DNA of 64,000 nucleotides from Alkalibacterium sp. MB6 (GTDB lineage: Bacteria > Bacillota > Bacilli > Lactobacillales > Carnobacteriaceae_A): NCBI RefSeq assembly GCF_009935905.1, contig NZ_PREX01000004.1, forward strand, positions 49,085 through 113,084, written 5' to 3'. Position numbers and translations under genes: made by a program. Shown one piece after another: positions 33,494 to 43,191 of this stretch (its first letter is position 1; each line of letters begins with the position of its first letter). The notes under the pieces are model-generated. The model worked only from the letters and a program-made list of their open reading frames with translations, was not told where the DNA came from and ran no database searches.

Positions 33494-33946
33494 TTAGTTT
33501 GATTCAAATGTTTTAACTAACGATGCTGCGAATGCTTTCAAGTGTTCCACATCATCATCTTCCGGATTTAAATCCACTTTCACACTGTCTGCGCCTTTAG
33601 TTGCCCCCGCTTTGGCAAATTGCTCATCGAAATCATCGACTGATTGACAGTACTTATCATAAAAGGTGTCGCCAGATCCAAAGGCTCCGTATATTTTTCC
33701 AGTTAAATCGACGTCTTCCAATTCTTCATAAAAGTCGACAATTTCATCAGGTAAATCAGCGTCCGTTCCGTACGTATACGTGCCCACAACACATATGTCA
33801 TAGTCTAAAAAATCTTCCGGATCGGCAAACACGCTCTCCGTTACTTCAACGTCGCAGTCCAGTTCTTGAAACGCTGCTTCTAAAATATCTGTGCATTCTT
33901 CTGTATTACCAGTCAAACTGGCGTATACAATCATTACTTTAGGCAT
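33494..33946 (-). CDS. Flavodoxin
   Basis: The 150-residue acidic protein has the FMN phosphate loop VYASLTGNTEECTDILE at the N-terminus, VVGTYTYGTDADLPDE as the second FMN loop and YGAFGSGDTFYDKYC as the third. It is a short-chain electron carrier that can replace ferredoxin and feeds enzymes such as ribonucleotide reductase activase or pyruvate-formate lyase activase. A GAGAGGATGA site lies before the ATG. It stands alone. Confidence 0.95.
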   Translation of the reverse strand: MPKVMIVYASLTGNTEECTDILEAAFQELDCDVEVTESVFADPEDFLDYDICVVGTYTYGTDADLPDEIVDFYEELEDVDLTGKIYGAFGSGDTFYDKYCQSVDDFDEQFAKAGATKGADSVKVDLNPEDDDVEHLKAFAASLVKTFESN

Positions 33947-34105
33947 TCATGTCATCCTCTCGCTTTTGACTCAGGCAGTCGTCCTCATTCATCTGTCGGT
34001 ATTACGTTTGAACAGATGATTCCCAAAAAGCATACCACGATAATCACTGTTTTTCAATATTCGAGGCGAGCGATCAGATACATACTAGATTAAGGGCTGA
34101 ATCTG

Positions 34106-34134
34106 TTTAAAGAATGCTCATAAAGAGGTATACT
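34106..34134 (+). promoter_or_regulatory. Promoter of the kdgT-GH1 operon
   Basis: TTTAAA (34106-34111), a 17-base spacer and TATACT (34129-34134) lie 80 bases before the kdgT start. The -35 box is weak, which would fit a regulated sugar operon. Confidence 0.45.
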
Positions 34135-34214
34135 ATTCTTAGCACTCACTGAATGAAGCGTCAATCCATCCTATTCTAGTGCACTGATTCATTTATGGAA
34201 AAGGAGATAGAACG

Positions 34215-35195
34215 ATGTTAGCAAAAATTAACAAGATTCCTGCAGGAACGTTTTTAGTTCCGCTTATATTGAGTATAGTTGTCTATACCATTTGGCCTAA
34301 CTTATTTATGATAGGAGGGATGACACAGGCCCTGTTTTCTGGTGAAGGAGTCGGGGTAATTACCGCTATTTTAACCTTTATTTCCGGTACGGCTGTCGAT
34401 GTAAAACAAACAGGCAGACTGCTCAAGCGTCAAGGGGTACTGTTTATAGTGAAAGCTCTATTCAGCTTGGCCTTATCATGGATTTTCTTGCAATTATTTG
34501 GCCAACACGGGGTGCTGGGTATTTCGTCACTTGCATTCGTTGCGGTCATTACCAGCTCGAATACAGCTATTTACTTATTAACGGCTAGACAATATGGAGA
34601 CGAAATTGATACGGGGGCCTTTGGTTTCTTCGGCATTTTAAGTCTACCTTTGTTACCGACCTTTATTTATAGTTTTGTCTTTGCTTCCGGTGGAAACGTG
34701 GACTGGACTCCTGTACTGTCTATTTTAATCCCTCTTATCCTTGGTATCATTGTCGGAAATATAGACCGCGGGTTTTACAAATTATTTGGACCAGCTATTG
34801 GCGGCTTACTACCGATTCTAGGCTGGAACTTAGGGCAGGGACTGAATATAATTGAAGCAGTTAGAGCAGGTATTCCTGGACTCATTCTGACACTTATTTA
34901 CATTATCGCTTCATCCATTTTGGTCATCACCGACCGTATGGTACTGAAAAATGATGGCTTATATGGCCTGTCTTTAGTTACGGTAGCGGGCTTAACTACC
35001 TCGGTTCCCGCTTTAATAGCTCATTCGTATCCGCCACTTCAGCCGTATGTGTCAGCAGCCACAGCTCAAATTTTATTTGCTGTCATTATCACATGTGTGG
35101 GCGCTCCAATTGTTATTGCGAAATGGAATGACCACATGATTAAAACAGGTGAAAAACCACTTAAAGCCCCAACATCAGATGAAGGAATAAACTAA
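34215..35195 (+). CDS. 2-keto-3-deoxygluconate permease family transporter
   Basis: The 326-residue membrane protein has about ten helices and the KdgT pattern: INKIPAGTFLVPLILSI, ISGTAVDVKQTGRLLKRQGVLF, AVITSSNTAIYLLTARQYGD and ITDRMVLKNDGLYGLSLVTVAGLTT. KdgT carries 2-keto-3-deoxygluconate with protons. Here it is paired with a GH1 6-phospho-beta-glucosidase-like gene 21 bases downstream and not with KDG kinase or aldolase. The substrate may therefore differ from the classical one. A GGAGA site precedes the ATG. Confidence 0.88.
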   Translation: MLAKINKIPAGTFLVPLILSIVVYTIWPNLFMIGGMTQALFSGEGVGVITAILTFISGTAVDVKQTGRLLKRQGVLFIVKALFSLALSWIFLQLFGQHGVLGISSLAFVAVITSSNTAIYLLTARQYGDEIDTGAFGFFGILSLPLLPTFIYSFVFASGGNVDWTPVLSILIPLILGIIVGNIDRGFYKLFGPAIGGLLPILGWNLGQGLNIIEAVRAGIPGLILTLIYIIASSILVITDRMVLKNDGLYGLSLVTVAGLTTSVPALIAHSYPPLQPYVSAATAQILFAVIITCVGAPIVIAKWNDHMIKTGEKPLKAPTSDEGIN

Positions 35196-35201
35196 TTTTA
35201 A

Positions 35202-36656
<1,455 letters not shown>

Positions 36657-36660
36657 TATG

Positions 36661-36701
36661 GACAGCTTCCCTTTATCACTAAATGGGGAAGCTGTTTTTT
36701 T
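36661..36701 (+). terminator. Terminator after the GH1 gene
   Basis: ACAGCTTCCC and GGGAAGCTGT form a 10-bp stem with a run of seven T residues. Confidence 0.92.
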
Positions 36702-36779
36702 ATGCAAAAGAGTCATTTCTTCATAATTAATAAAGAATAGAGTAAACTAATAGAAACAGATAAAAAAGGAGAATGAGCG

Positions 36780-37688
36780 ATGTCAAAAGCAGTTGTGATT
36801 GTGAACCCAACATCTGGTCGAGAAGAGGGTAAAGAGATGGGGCCCAAAGTAAAGGAAGCCTTATTAAAAAAATATGACGAAGTGGATTTGCGTTGGACTG
36901 AAGGAGAAGGCGATGCCACACGTTTTGCAAACGAAGCGACCAAAGAAGGAGTCGATGCCATCTATGCTTTAGGCGGAGACGGCACGGTTAACGAATGCAT
37001 CAACGGCATTGCGCCAGAACCAGTCAGACCGGCTTTTGGCTTCATCCCAATGGGCACGGTCAACGATTTAGGCAGAGTCCTTGGGATACCGATGGATTCA
37101 GAAGAAGCAGTCGATGAAATCACGTCTTATAAGAAAAAGCGCATCGATATTGGCAGATTGAACAATCACTATTTTGCGGACATTATGGCCATCGGATCGA
37201 TTCCCGACTCCGTTCAAAATGTTCCTATTGAAAAGAAAACTAAATTGGGTCCTTTAGCATACGTTTTGGAAGGAACGAAAGCTTTTGTGGACAAGGAAAA
37301 TTACCCATTGCGGTTCAGCTTTGATGATGAAGTGGTCGAGCTCGACAGCTTTCTCGTTTTAGTGGCACTGACCAATTCAGTGGGCGGCATTAAAACAATG
37401 ATTCCAGAAGCCTCAGTAGATGACGGTTATTTGCATTTAGTTGCTATTGAAAAGCAAAGCAAGATTGGCATTGCTAACCTCGTTCCAAAAATCTTTACAG
37501 GCAAACTGACTGAAGACGACCATGTCTTTTACCGAAAAATAAAAAAAGCCCGCATTGAACTGAGAGAAGAAGCAGGCGATCAAACCGTTTTAACTAATAT
37601 TGACGGCGACGAAGGCGATGCCTTACCCGTAACCGTCGAAGTATTTAAGCATCACATTGACGTATTTGTTCCGGCAGAGACTGAATAA
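36780..37688 (+). CDS. Diacylglycerol kinase-family lipid kinase (YegS/BmrU type)
   Basis: The 302-residue protein begins VVIVNPTSGREEGKE and has the nucleotide loop YALGGDGTVNECINGI (GGDGTVNE at 65-72), followed by FGFIPMGTVNDLGRVLGIP. These mark the DAG/sphingosine kinase catalytic domain of the YegS/BmrU group. The second half (beta-rich, LRFSFDDEVVELDSFLVLV) binds lipid. It probably phosphorylates diacylglycerol or a related membrane lipid. A GGAGAA site precedes the ATG. It is monocistronic. Confidence 0.9.
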   Translation: MSKAVVIVNPTSGREEGKEMGPKVKEALLKKYDEVDLRWTEGEGDATRFANEATKEGVDAIYALGGDGTVNECINGIAPEPVRPAFGFIPMGTVNDLGRVLGIPMDSEEAVDEITSYKKKRIDIGRLNNHYFADIMAIGSIPDSVQNVPIEKKTKLGPLAYVLEGTKAFVDKENYPLRFSFDDEVVELDSFLVLVALTNSVGGIKTMIPEASVDDGYLHLVAIEKQSKIGIANLVPKIFTGKLTEDDHVFYRKIKKARIELREEAGDQTVLTNIDGDEGDALPVTVEVFKHHIDVFVPAETE

Positions 37689-37737
37689 AAATAGTCCTCC
37701 AATAAAGGTCATTAAAACATCAATCTTTGTTCTCAAA

Positions 37738-37766
37738 TTGAATACACTTCTTCACTATGCTAAACT
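37738..37766 (+). promoter_or_regulatory. Promoter of the 37806 gene
   Basis: TTGAAT (37738-37743), a 17-base spacer and TAAACT (37761-37766), 40 bases before the start codon. Confidence 0.55.
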
Positions 37767-37805
37767 ATAAAGAGAATAAAGAAAACGAATACGAGGACGG
37801 TTTTA

Positions 37806-38420
37806 ATGGCAAAATCGAAAGTAAGAGAAATACTGAAATCAAACGATACACCTAAAGAAAAATTTGACTATTTGTGGGGCTACTACAGATGGCACGTCAT
37901 TATAGCCACATTAGGATTACTCCTCTTTGGCTTCATGACATATGATTTCATCAACCGACCGGTTCCTTATTTCCACGTGAGCGTTTTGTCACCGGAGATT
38001 GATCCAGAAGAAGAAGAAGCGTTGGCTATCGAGTTGGAAGAGTTACTGCAGCCAGAAGGGAAAAATGAATCGATATTCGTCACCTTTACGCCATATGGTC
38101 AATTGGCCGAGCGATTTGTCGCTCAGTTATCTGCGGCAGAATATGATTTAATATTGATGGATGAACAGTCATACCGTCAGTATGCCGACTTTGGAACCAT
38201 GCAAGAGTTCGATATCCTTGAATTAAGTGAAGAAGACTTACACCGTACAGATATCTACGACAACACCATGGCAATGGAAACGAATCAGATTCCACTCTTC
38301 ACAGAATTTGACACCACATCGGATTTATACCTAATGATTCCGTCAAACGCACAACGAAAAGAAACAATCGTCGACTTCTTCGAAACCCAAGGCTACACCA
38401 TCGAACTAATAGACAGTTAA
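37806..38420 (+). CDS. Hypothetical membrane-anchored protein
   Basis: I do not recognise this 204-residue protein. It has a cytoplasmic N-terminus (KFDYLWGYYRWH), one membrane helix at about 31-49 (VIIATLGLLLFGFMTYDFI) and an acidic outer domain of about 150 residues with no cysteine. The N-terminal pattern of aromatic residues before the helix is common in LAB proteins of unknown function. The outer part (YDLILMDEQSYRQYADFGTM) faintly recalls a small solute-binding fold, but this is weak. An ACGAGGA-type site lies before the ATG, and a strong terminator follows. Confidence 0.65.
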   Translation: MAKSKVREILKSNDTPKEKFDYLWGYYRWHVIIATLGLLLFGFMTYDFINRPVPYFHVSVLSPEIDPEEEEALAIELEELLQPEGKNESIFVTFTPYGQLAERFVAQLSAAEYDLILMDEQSYRQYADFGTMQEFDILELSEEDLHRTDIYDNTMAMETNQIPLFTEFDTTSDLYLMIPSNAQRKETIVDFFETQGYTIELIDS

Positions 38421-38422
38421 GT

Positions 38423-38457
38423 AAAAGTCTTCCCCAAGCGGGAAGACTTTTTTCGTT
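38423..38457 (+). terminator. Terminator after the 37806 gene
   Basis: AAGTCTTCCC and GGGAAGACTT form a 10-bp stem around AAGC, followed by TTTTTT. Confidence 0.93.
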
Positions 38458-38477
38458 TTAGCTTAATAAAGGCGGAA

Positions 38478-38501
38478 CATACTCGCTTTTAGGCGAGTAT
38501 G
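38478..38501. repeat. Hairpin repeat C1
   Basis: CATACTCGC and GCGAGTATG form a perfect 9-bp inverted repeat with loop TTTTAG. It is preceded by GGCGGAA. A near copy is 324 bases downstream, on the far side of repeat array B2. Confidence 0.8.
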
Positions 38502-38530
38502 CCCATTATAAATCCCTAGTAAGTAGTGTA

Positions 38531-38686
38531 TTCGACGAAGTCAGAGCTGAAACGGAACGTTCGTCGTACAATTAGAAGCTAATTGTACGAACACGAAGCA
38601 AATCGGTAGCTTTCATCGTAGAATAAACAGGTAATTCGACGAAGTCAGAAGGATAAAAGAAGTTTCATCGTAGAATAAAGGCACAA
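38531..38686. repeat. 52-bp repeat array B2
   Basis: Units begin at 38531, 38583 and 38635, exactly 52 bp apart. The first and third share TTCGACGAAGTCAGA, the second reads TTGTACGAACACGAAG, and units two and three end with TTCATCGTAGAATAAA. Arms TTCGACGAA / TTCATCGTAGAA are imperfect inverted repeats. Identity is lower than in B1. The array lies in the 490-base gap before the second NERD gene, and together with two hairpins and an inverted repeat it accounts for most of that gap. Confidence 0.75.
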
Positions 38687-38755
38687 ATTGTGTGAGATCA
38701 TAGTAAATGCCTTCTTTATTTCGCAGCATTAATCGAAAGCTTGTCTTATAAAGGA

Positions 38756-38777
38756 AAAAAACTGGGGCCAGTTTTTT
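38756..38777. terminator. Perfect inverted repeat, possible terminator
   Basis: AAAAAACTGG and CCAGTTTTTT form a 10-bp perfect inverted repeat around GG. With its A and T runs it could act as a weak bidirectional terminator upstream of the NERD gene, although no gene ends next to it. Confidence 0.5.
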
Positions 38778-38801
38778 CCAAATGCACTTAAAAAGGCAGA
38801 A

Positions 38802-38825
38802 CATACTCGCTTAAAAGCGAGTATG
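38802..38825. repeat. Hairpin repeat C2
   Basis: CATACTCGC and GCGAGTATG again form a 9-bp stem, here with loop TTAAAA and preceded by GGCAGAA. It is a near copy of the hairpin at 38478-38501. Confidence 0.8.
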
Positions 38826-38947
38826 ACCATCCAACTCTTTAATTATGTCCAATATTTGGCAATTCATACATAGAAAATAAAAAAATCGAAAGAAAAATAG
38901 TTCTTTTTGATGTTAAAAAGGTAATACATATAGTAGGAGGGATGTTA

Positions 38948-39868
38948 ATGATCGTAATAAAAGATAGAAAAAAGTCCGACTTACTTCAAGGATTACAAAT
39001 ACTGAATAAAAGAATGAATCTGTTAGATAGACATAAAAAGGACTTATATAAATTAGAAAAAGGACTTGAAGGCGAGCTCCACTTTGATGCTTTAATAAAG
39101 GAAAATCTGAAAAGTGATAGTTTAATAGTGAACGATTTACTCATAAATTATAACGACACAACGATTCAAATTGATTCTCTTATCATCACTAACAACGCCA
39201 TCTATTTGTACGAAGTCAAAAATTATAAAGGAACATACCAATTAATTAATGAACAGTTTATTACCTTACACGGAGACGAGATACCTGATCCTACATTACA
39301 ATTGAAGAAGTCATCACAAGTTATCCGACGATTTTTGAAAGACGCCCATAGTCATTTGCCACTTGTAACACATATCGTCTTCGTTCATCCTAATTTTCAC
39401 CTTTACAATGATCAAGTAACGAGTCCATTTATTTATGCTAATCAAATTGAAGATCATGTCAATACGTTGAACCGTTCAACGAATCAACTAAGTCATCATC
39501 GCTATAATTTAGCCAACCGCCTACTTGAACATGTGATAGTAGAAGCACCCTACCAAAAAAAATTACCACCATTCCAGCTAGAGACAGTTAAAAAAGGAGT
39601 AAGTTGTAAACACTGCGAAACGTTATTGACGTGGGAAAATCAGCGGAATAATTATTGCGATGACTGTAAACAAGTCACCTCAATTGAAGAAGCAATCCTG
39701 CACGCCGTTAAACAGTACCGACTCTTATTCTCTGAAAGTCAATTGACAACTAACCGGATAAATCATTGGTGTGGAGAGACATTTCATTTGCAGACCATCA
39801 GGAAAGTAATGATGAAACATTTTCAAGTCGTTGGCAAAACACGTGGCACATACTATATTCCAAAATAA
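38948..39868 (+). CDS. NERD-domain protein with zinc ribbon (paralogue 2)
   Basis: The 306-residue protein shares the domain order of the 14245-15156 protein. A NERD domain at about 40-150 contains GLEGELHFDALI, IVNDLLINYNDTTIQIDSLI and YLYEVKNYKGTY; a zinc ribbon follows (CKHCETLL and CDDCKQ), then a C-terminal helical domain (INHWCGETFHLQTIRKVMMK) ending in YYIPK. The D and ExK residues of the nuclease-like core are kept. ATG 38948 is used because AGGAGG directly abuts ATG 38942. Repeat array B2 and hairpins C1/C2 lie just upstream. Target and role are unknown. Confidence 0.85.
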   Translation: MIVIKDRKKSDLLQGLQILNKRMNLLDRHKKDLYKLEKGLEGELHFDALIKENLKSDSLIVNDLLINYNDTTIQIDSLIITNNAIYLYEVKNYKGTYQLINEQFITLHGDEIPDPTLQLKKSSQVIRRFLKDAHSHLPLVTHIVFVHPNFHLYNDQVTSPFIYANQIEDHVNTLNRSTNQLSHHRYNLANRLLEHVIVEAPYQKKLPPFQLETVKKGVSCKHCETLLTWENQRNNYCDDCKQVTSIEEAILHAVKQYRLLFSESQLTTNRINHWCGETFHLQTIRKVMMKHFQVVGKTRGTYYIPK

Positions 39869-39871
39869 GGG

Positions 39872-39900
39872 TTTAGTCTCTCCACTATTTTCGCTATAAT
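39872..39900 (+). promoter_or_regulatory. Promoter of map
   Basis: A perfect TATAAT (39895-39900) lies 35 bases before the start. A weak -35 (TTTAGT, 39872-39877) is at 17-base spacing. Confidence 0.5.
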
Positions 39901-39934
39901 AATAAGGATACTAGATAAGTAGAGGAGAATGTTT

Positions 39935-40690
39935 GTGATTACGTTGAAATCACCTAGAGAAATCGATGCAATGGATAAAGCCGGTGACGTCTTAGCGGCC
40001 ATCCACGAAGCCCTGCGCGATTTCATTAAACCGGGAATTACCGGAACAGATATTGATCAGTACGTTGAAAAATTAATCGCTGAGCACGGAGCCACCGCTG
40101 AGCAAAAAGGCTATCAAGGTTACGAGTACGCCACCTGTGTCAGCGTCAACGACGAAATTTGCCACGGCTTCCCACGCAATGAAACCCTTAAAAAAGGCGA
40201 CCTGATTACCGTTGATATGGTTATCAACCTAAATGGCGCACTAGCCGATTCAGCCTGGAGCTACAGCGTCGGCGAACCATCAGACGACATACAAACCCTA
40301 ATGGCCGTCACGAAAGAAGCCCTATACAAAGGCATCGAACAAGCTAAAATCGGCAACCGCATTGGCGACATCGGTCACGCCATCCAGACCTACGTCGAAG
40401 GAAAAGGCTTCTCAGTCGTCCGCGAATTCATCGGCCACGGCATCGGACCAACCCTTCACGAAGCCCCAAGCGTGCCCCATTACGGCGAGCCAAACAAAGG
40501 CATACGCTTGAAAGAAGGCATGGTCATCACCATCGAACCCATGGTCAACACAGGCACATGGCGCTCAAAAATGGATGCCAACGGCTGGACTGCCCGCACC
40601 CAAGACGGCGGCCTAAGCTGTCAATACGAGCACACGCTAGCCATCACCAAAGACGGCCCGCGTATCTTAACCCAACAAACAGGCGAATAA
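39935..40690 (+). CDS. map: Type I methionine aminopeptidase
   Basis: The 251-residue enzyme removes N-terminal methionine from new proteins. Metal ligands are in order: Asp in ITVDMVIN, Asp in LADSAWSYS, His in GHGIGPTLHEAP, Glu in ITIEPMVN and Glu in CQYEHTLAIT. TLKSPREIDAMDKAGDVLA is the usual start. ATG 39929 overlaps the GAGGAG site, so GTG 39935 is used. The second half of the gene is rich in C-ending codons compared with its neighbours. Confidence 0.94.
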   Translation: MITLKSPREIDAMDKAGDVLAAIHEALRDFIKPGITGTDIDQYVEKLIAEHGATAEQKGYQGYEYATCVSVNDEICHGFPRNETLKKGDLITVDMVINLNGALADSAWSYSVGEPSDDIQTLMAVTKEALYKGIEQAKIGNRIGDIGHAIQTYVEGKGFSVVREFIGHGIGPTLHEAPSVPHYGEPNKGIRLKEGMVITIEPMVNTGTWRSKMDANGWTARTQDGGLSCQYEHTLAITKDGPRILTQQTGE

Positions 40691-40695
40691 CTCAC

Positions 40696-40730
40696 AAGAA
40701 GCATGGACCCGATCCGTGCTTCTTTTTTTT
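40696..40730 (+). terminator. Terminator after map
   Basis: AAGAAGCATGGA and TCCGTGCTTCTT form an imperfect stem followed by a run of T residues. Confidence 0.92.
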
Positions 40731-40756
40731 AAAGAAGGGCAGAAAGGAGAAGGCAC

Positions 40757-41671
40757 ATGGGTGAATCAACACGTCAATCATTAAAATGGGCGGAAAAAGA
40801 ACTGGGTGAGCGCATCATACAAATGGCACCCCTTAAAGGAGGCACCTCATCGTTACTCCATCATTTGACAACCACATCGGGTAGGGCCGTTGTCCTAAGA
40901 GAATATAACAATCAAGAATGGCTGACAGAAGACCCAACCGTCGTATACAGAGAAGCGTTGAATTTAAAAGAAGCCAGACACTTAACGATTCCTACACCGA
41001 TATTCATTGCAGTAGACGATAAAGGGGAAACCGCCGGACGGCCGTCAATACTCATGTCAAAAGTGGGCGGTAAAGTTGACTTAAACCCTAAAGACCGGAC
41101 TGATTGGCTAAGGCAACTAGCACAAACGCTGGTGACGATTCACTCTTTAAACAAGCCGACCATCACTCACCAATACTTTTCTTACAATAACGACATCACC
41201 AAGCCCAAAGCCAACTGGTCCTCCGTTCCTAAAAACTGGCAACGACTCATTACTTATTTGAAAGAAACAACCATACCTGACTACGAGCCCACTTTCATTC
41301 ATAGGGATTTCCACCCAACTAATGTGTTATGGGAAAACAATCAGGTATCAGCGGTCGTTGATTGGCCCAATGCCTGCATCGGACCAAGAGAAATGGACAT
41401 CGCTCACTGCCGAGTAAACTTAGCACAAATGTATGGCCAAAGTGTAGCCGATGCCTTTTTAACATACTATCTCGACCAAGCAGAGTTAACGACTTACGAT
41501 CACTATTGGGACTTGGAAGCACTCAAGAATATCTTTCAAGAAGAAACACCAGAAGTGTATAAAGGCTGGGAAGTATTCGGATTAAATCAATTGACCAGCA
41601 CAACTATAGTCAAACGCTTGGATACTTTCCTTATAGAAGCACTAAAACAAGAGACCTTCAAAGCTAATTAG
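40757..41671 (+). CDS. Aminoglycoside phosphotransferase-family kinase
   Basis: The 304-residue protein has the APH fold: LKGGTSSLLHHL (nucleotide loop), the catalytic loop FIHRDFHPTNVLW with Asp and Asn, and AVVDWPNACIGPREMDIAHC, whose DWP Asp binds Mg. The family includes aminoglycoside, choline, homoserine and macrolide kinases. Nothing here points to drug resistance, and the natural substrate is unknown. An AAAGGAG site lies nine bases before the ATG. An inverted repeat overlaps the 3' end of the gene. Confidence 0.87.
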   Translation: MGESTRQSLKWAEKELGERIIQMAPLKGGTSSLLHHLTTTSGRAVVLREYNNQEWLTEDPTVVYREALNLKEARHLTIPTPIFIAVDDKGETAGRPSILMSKVGGKVDLNPKDRTDWLRQLAQTLVTIHSLNKPTITHQYFSYNNDITKPKANWSSVPKNWQRLITYLKETTIPDYEPTFIHRDFHPTNVLWENNQVSAVVDWPNACIGPREMDIAHCRVNLAQMYGQSVADAFLTYYLDQAELTTYDHYWDLEALKNIFQEETPEVYKGWEVFGLNQLTSTTIVKRLDTFLIEALKQETFKAN

Positions 41672-41687
41672 CAAAGAAGGTCTCTTG
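41648..41687. terminator. Symmetric hairpin spanning the 3' end of the kinase gene
   Basis: CAAGAGACCTTC and GAAGGTCTCTTG form a perfect 12-bp stem. The loop itself is the palindrome AAA-GCTAATTAGC-AAA. The stem includes the last codons and the stop. No clean T-run follows, so termination is likely weaker; the hairpin may also protect the mRNA 3' end. Confidence 0.65.
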
Positions 41688-41690
41688 TAT

Positions 41691-42421
41691 TTACTTATTC
41701 AAATAGTCTAAAATCAACTCGGTCGCTCGGTTGTTCCCACCAAGGGAGCACATCATTTCACTGACTCGCTTCATGTTACTCTGATAGGGTTCAGATGCAA
41801 TCAACAAACGGGCGGCCCGTCCATCTCATCATACGGAATATCCTGAGAACCTTCACCATCATCTGAAATAGGGGGACCGACAAAGTGAAACCGCTCATCA
41901 AACTCATCTTCAAACAGCTGAAATTCTCTTGACGTATAGACAATGTTTAAATCAGGAACTTCCTCAGCCAACTCATCTAAAAAATCAGTCCGGTACATCA
42001 TTTGCTTAATATGCTTGTAGTGCCCAATCATCGACCGGTGCACAGGGTAGCGATGCTAGAAGATAGACAAAGGTAAGCCAGCAGTATCGATAACTCGGTC
42101 CAAGACATGGTGATTCATCGCATACCAACCGGGAACCAAACACAAACAGCATTTCATAAACCAGACAGTCATAGTCTTTTCCAATTCGTTTAGCCGTTTG
42201 ATACGCACTTTGAAAAGCAGATAAATAGCGGCGCATCTCAGCTTGATTTGAATCATAATCATCATAAGGGACAAAGTCAGCGCCCGTCTGTTCAATCGTC
42301 TCTCTCATCTCTTCAGCCATGACAAAGGTAACTCGGTCACCAGCCTTAATTAATTTTTAGCCAAATCGGTCATTGGATTTAAGTGACCGCTGACCGCCTT
42401 TCCTTTACTTGTTGGGATCAT
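41691..42421 (-). pseudogene. Remnant of a macrolide-type (MGT/GT1) glycosyltransferase
   Basis: Translated pieces in three frames line up with one GT1 protein. The N-terminus is SGHLNPMTDLAK; after a frameshift in an AAAAATTAATTAAG tract comes LIKAGDRVTFVMAEEMRETI and on to DCLVYEMLF. After another shift come LNIVYTSREFQLFEDEFDER and HFVGPPISD, then the C-terminus ASEPYQSNMKRVSEMMCSLG and RATELILDYLNK before TAA at 41691. About 140 residues, including the UDP-binding core, are missing between GPPIS and ASEPY. A full member is near 390-400 residues. The gene is dead. Confidence 0.8.
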
Positions 42422-43133
42422 CAACGGCCTACAAGCCTTTGGCGGAACACTAAACAGCTTGGCTTGGTTTGTGTACAGTATTGTACCGGGACCCTTAGCC
42501 GAAATCATCGTACAAGACATGCTTCAAGTCTTTGAAAGCTCACACGTCGGGATTTTTATCGTCGCCACCGTTTCAACGGTATGGACAGTCAGCTGGATCA
42601 TGGCTTCTATTTTAATGGGGTTAAATAAAGCGTACGGTGTAGAGAATCGGAAAAACATTGTGCTCTTGCGCATACTGGCTTTCTTTATGACACTCGTCTT
42701 TGCTGCCTGGATAGGTGCACTGGTCTTTTTCGTTCATTTGTTCGCTGCAGGTTCATTAATCAGATGGCTCGTCTTAATTCCATTAGTCTTTTTTTCCTTT
42801 TGCTTTATTTACTATTTCGTTCCAAATGTCATTCAACAATTCAGGAGTGTCATTCCGGGAGCACTTTTTTCAACACTCGCTCTTTTTTTAGGGATGACTT
42901 TAGACCAACTCTTTTTAAACCAACTACCCGATGACTCAACCTTCTTTACCTTAACGGGAAGCTTCATGGTCATGTTGGCCATTTTACAAAAGTTGTCCTT
43001 AGCTATACTAGGCGGAGGAACCATTAACGCCACCGTGATGCAAATGCAGTGCGGAAAAGTGAATCCAAAAGGGGACAGCAGTAAATTTATAAAATTATTG
43101 AAGAGAACGCATGTGTTGGATTTGATTAATTAA
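42385..43133 (+). pseudogene. 5'-truncated YihY/BrkB-family membrane protein gene
   Basis: The readable protein (from LTAFPLLVGIINGLQAFGGT through AWFVYSIVPGPLAEI to the stop at 43133, about 248 residues) matches the YihY family: a STVWTVSWIMASILMGLNKA segment, then NRKNIVLLRILAFFM and several membrane helices. The first 50 or so residues, with the first membrane helix, are missing. The frame closes at a TGA at 42382. The only start inside, TTG 42459, has no ribosome binding site. The break point coincides with the 5' end of the glycosyltransferase remnant on the other strand. It is probably not expressed. Confidence 0.7.
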
Positions 43134-43137
43134 TGTA

Positions 43138-43184
43138 AAAAAGCCCTGTTCATTCAGTATAGTATACTGAAAAACAGGGCTATC
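43138..43184. terminator. Bidirectional terminator upstream of the galE stop
   Basis: AGCCCTGTT and AACAGGGCT form a stem whose loop holds a second near-palindrome (TTCAGTATAGTATACTGAA). An A-run lies on the left, so it ends the minus-strand galE transcript. Confidence 0.9.
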
Positions 43185-43191
43185 TATTTAA

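Noticed and set aside
41801..42320. Two separate small hypothetical genes on the minus strand
   Set aside because: Their products are consecutive pieces of one glycosyltransferase in different frames, so they are a pseudogene.
42459..43133. Intact short membrane protein starting at TTG 42459
   Set aside because: No ribosome binding site precedes the TTG, and family-like sequence continues upstream to about 42388, so it is a truncated gene and not a complete small one.
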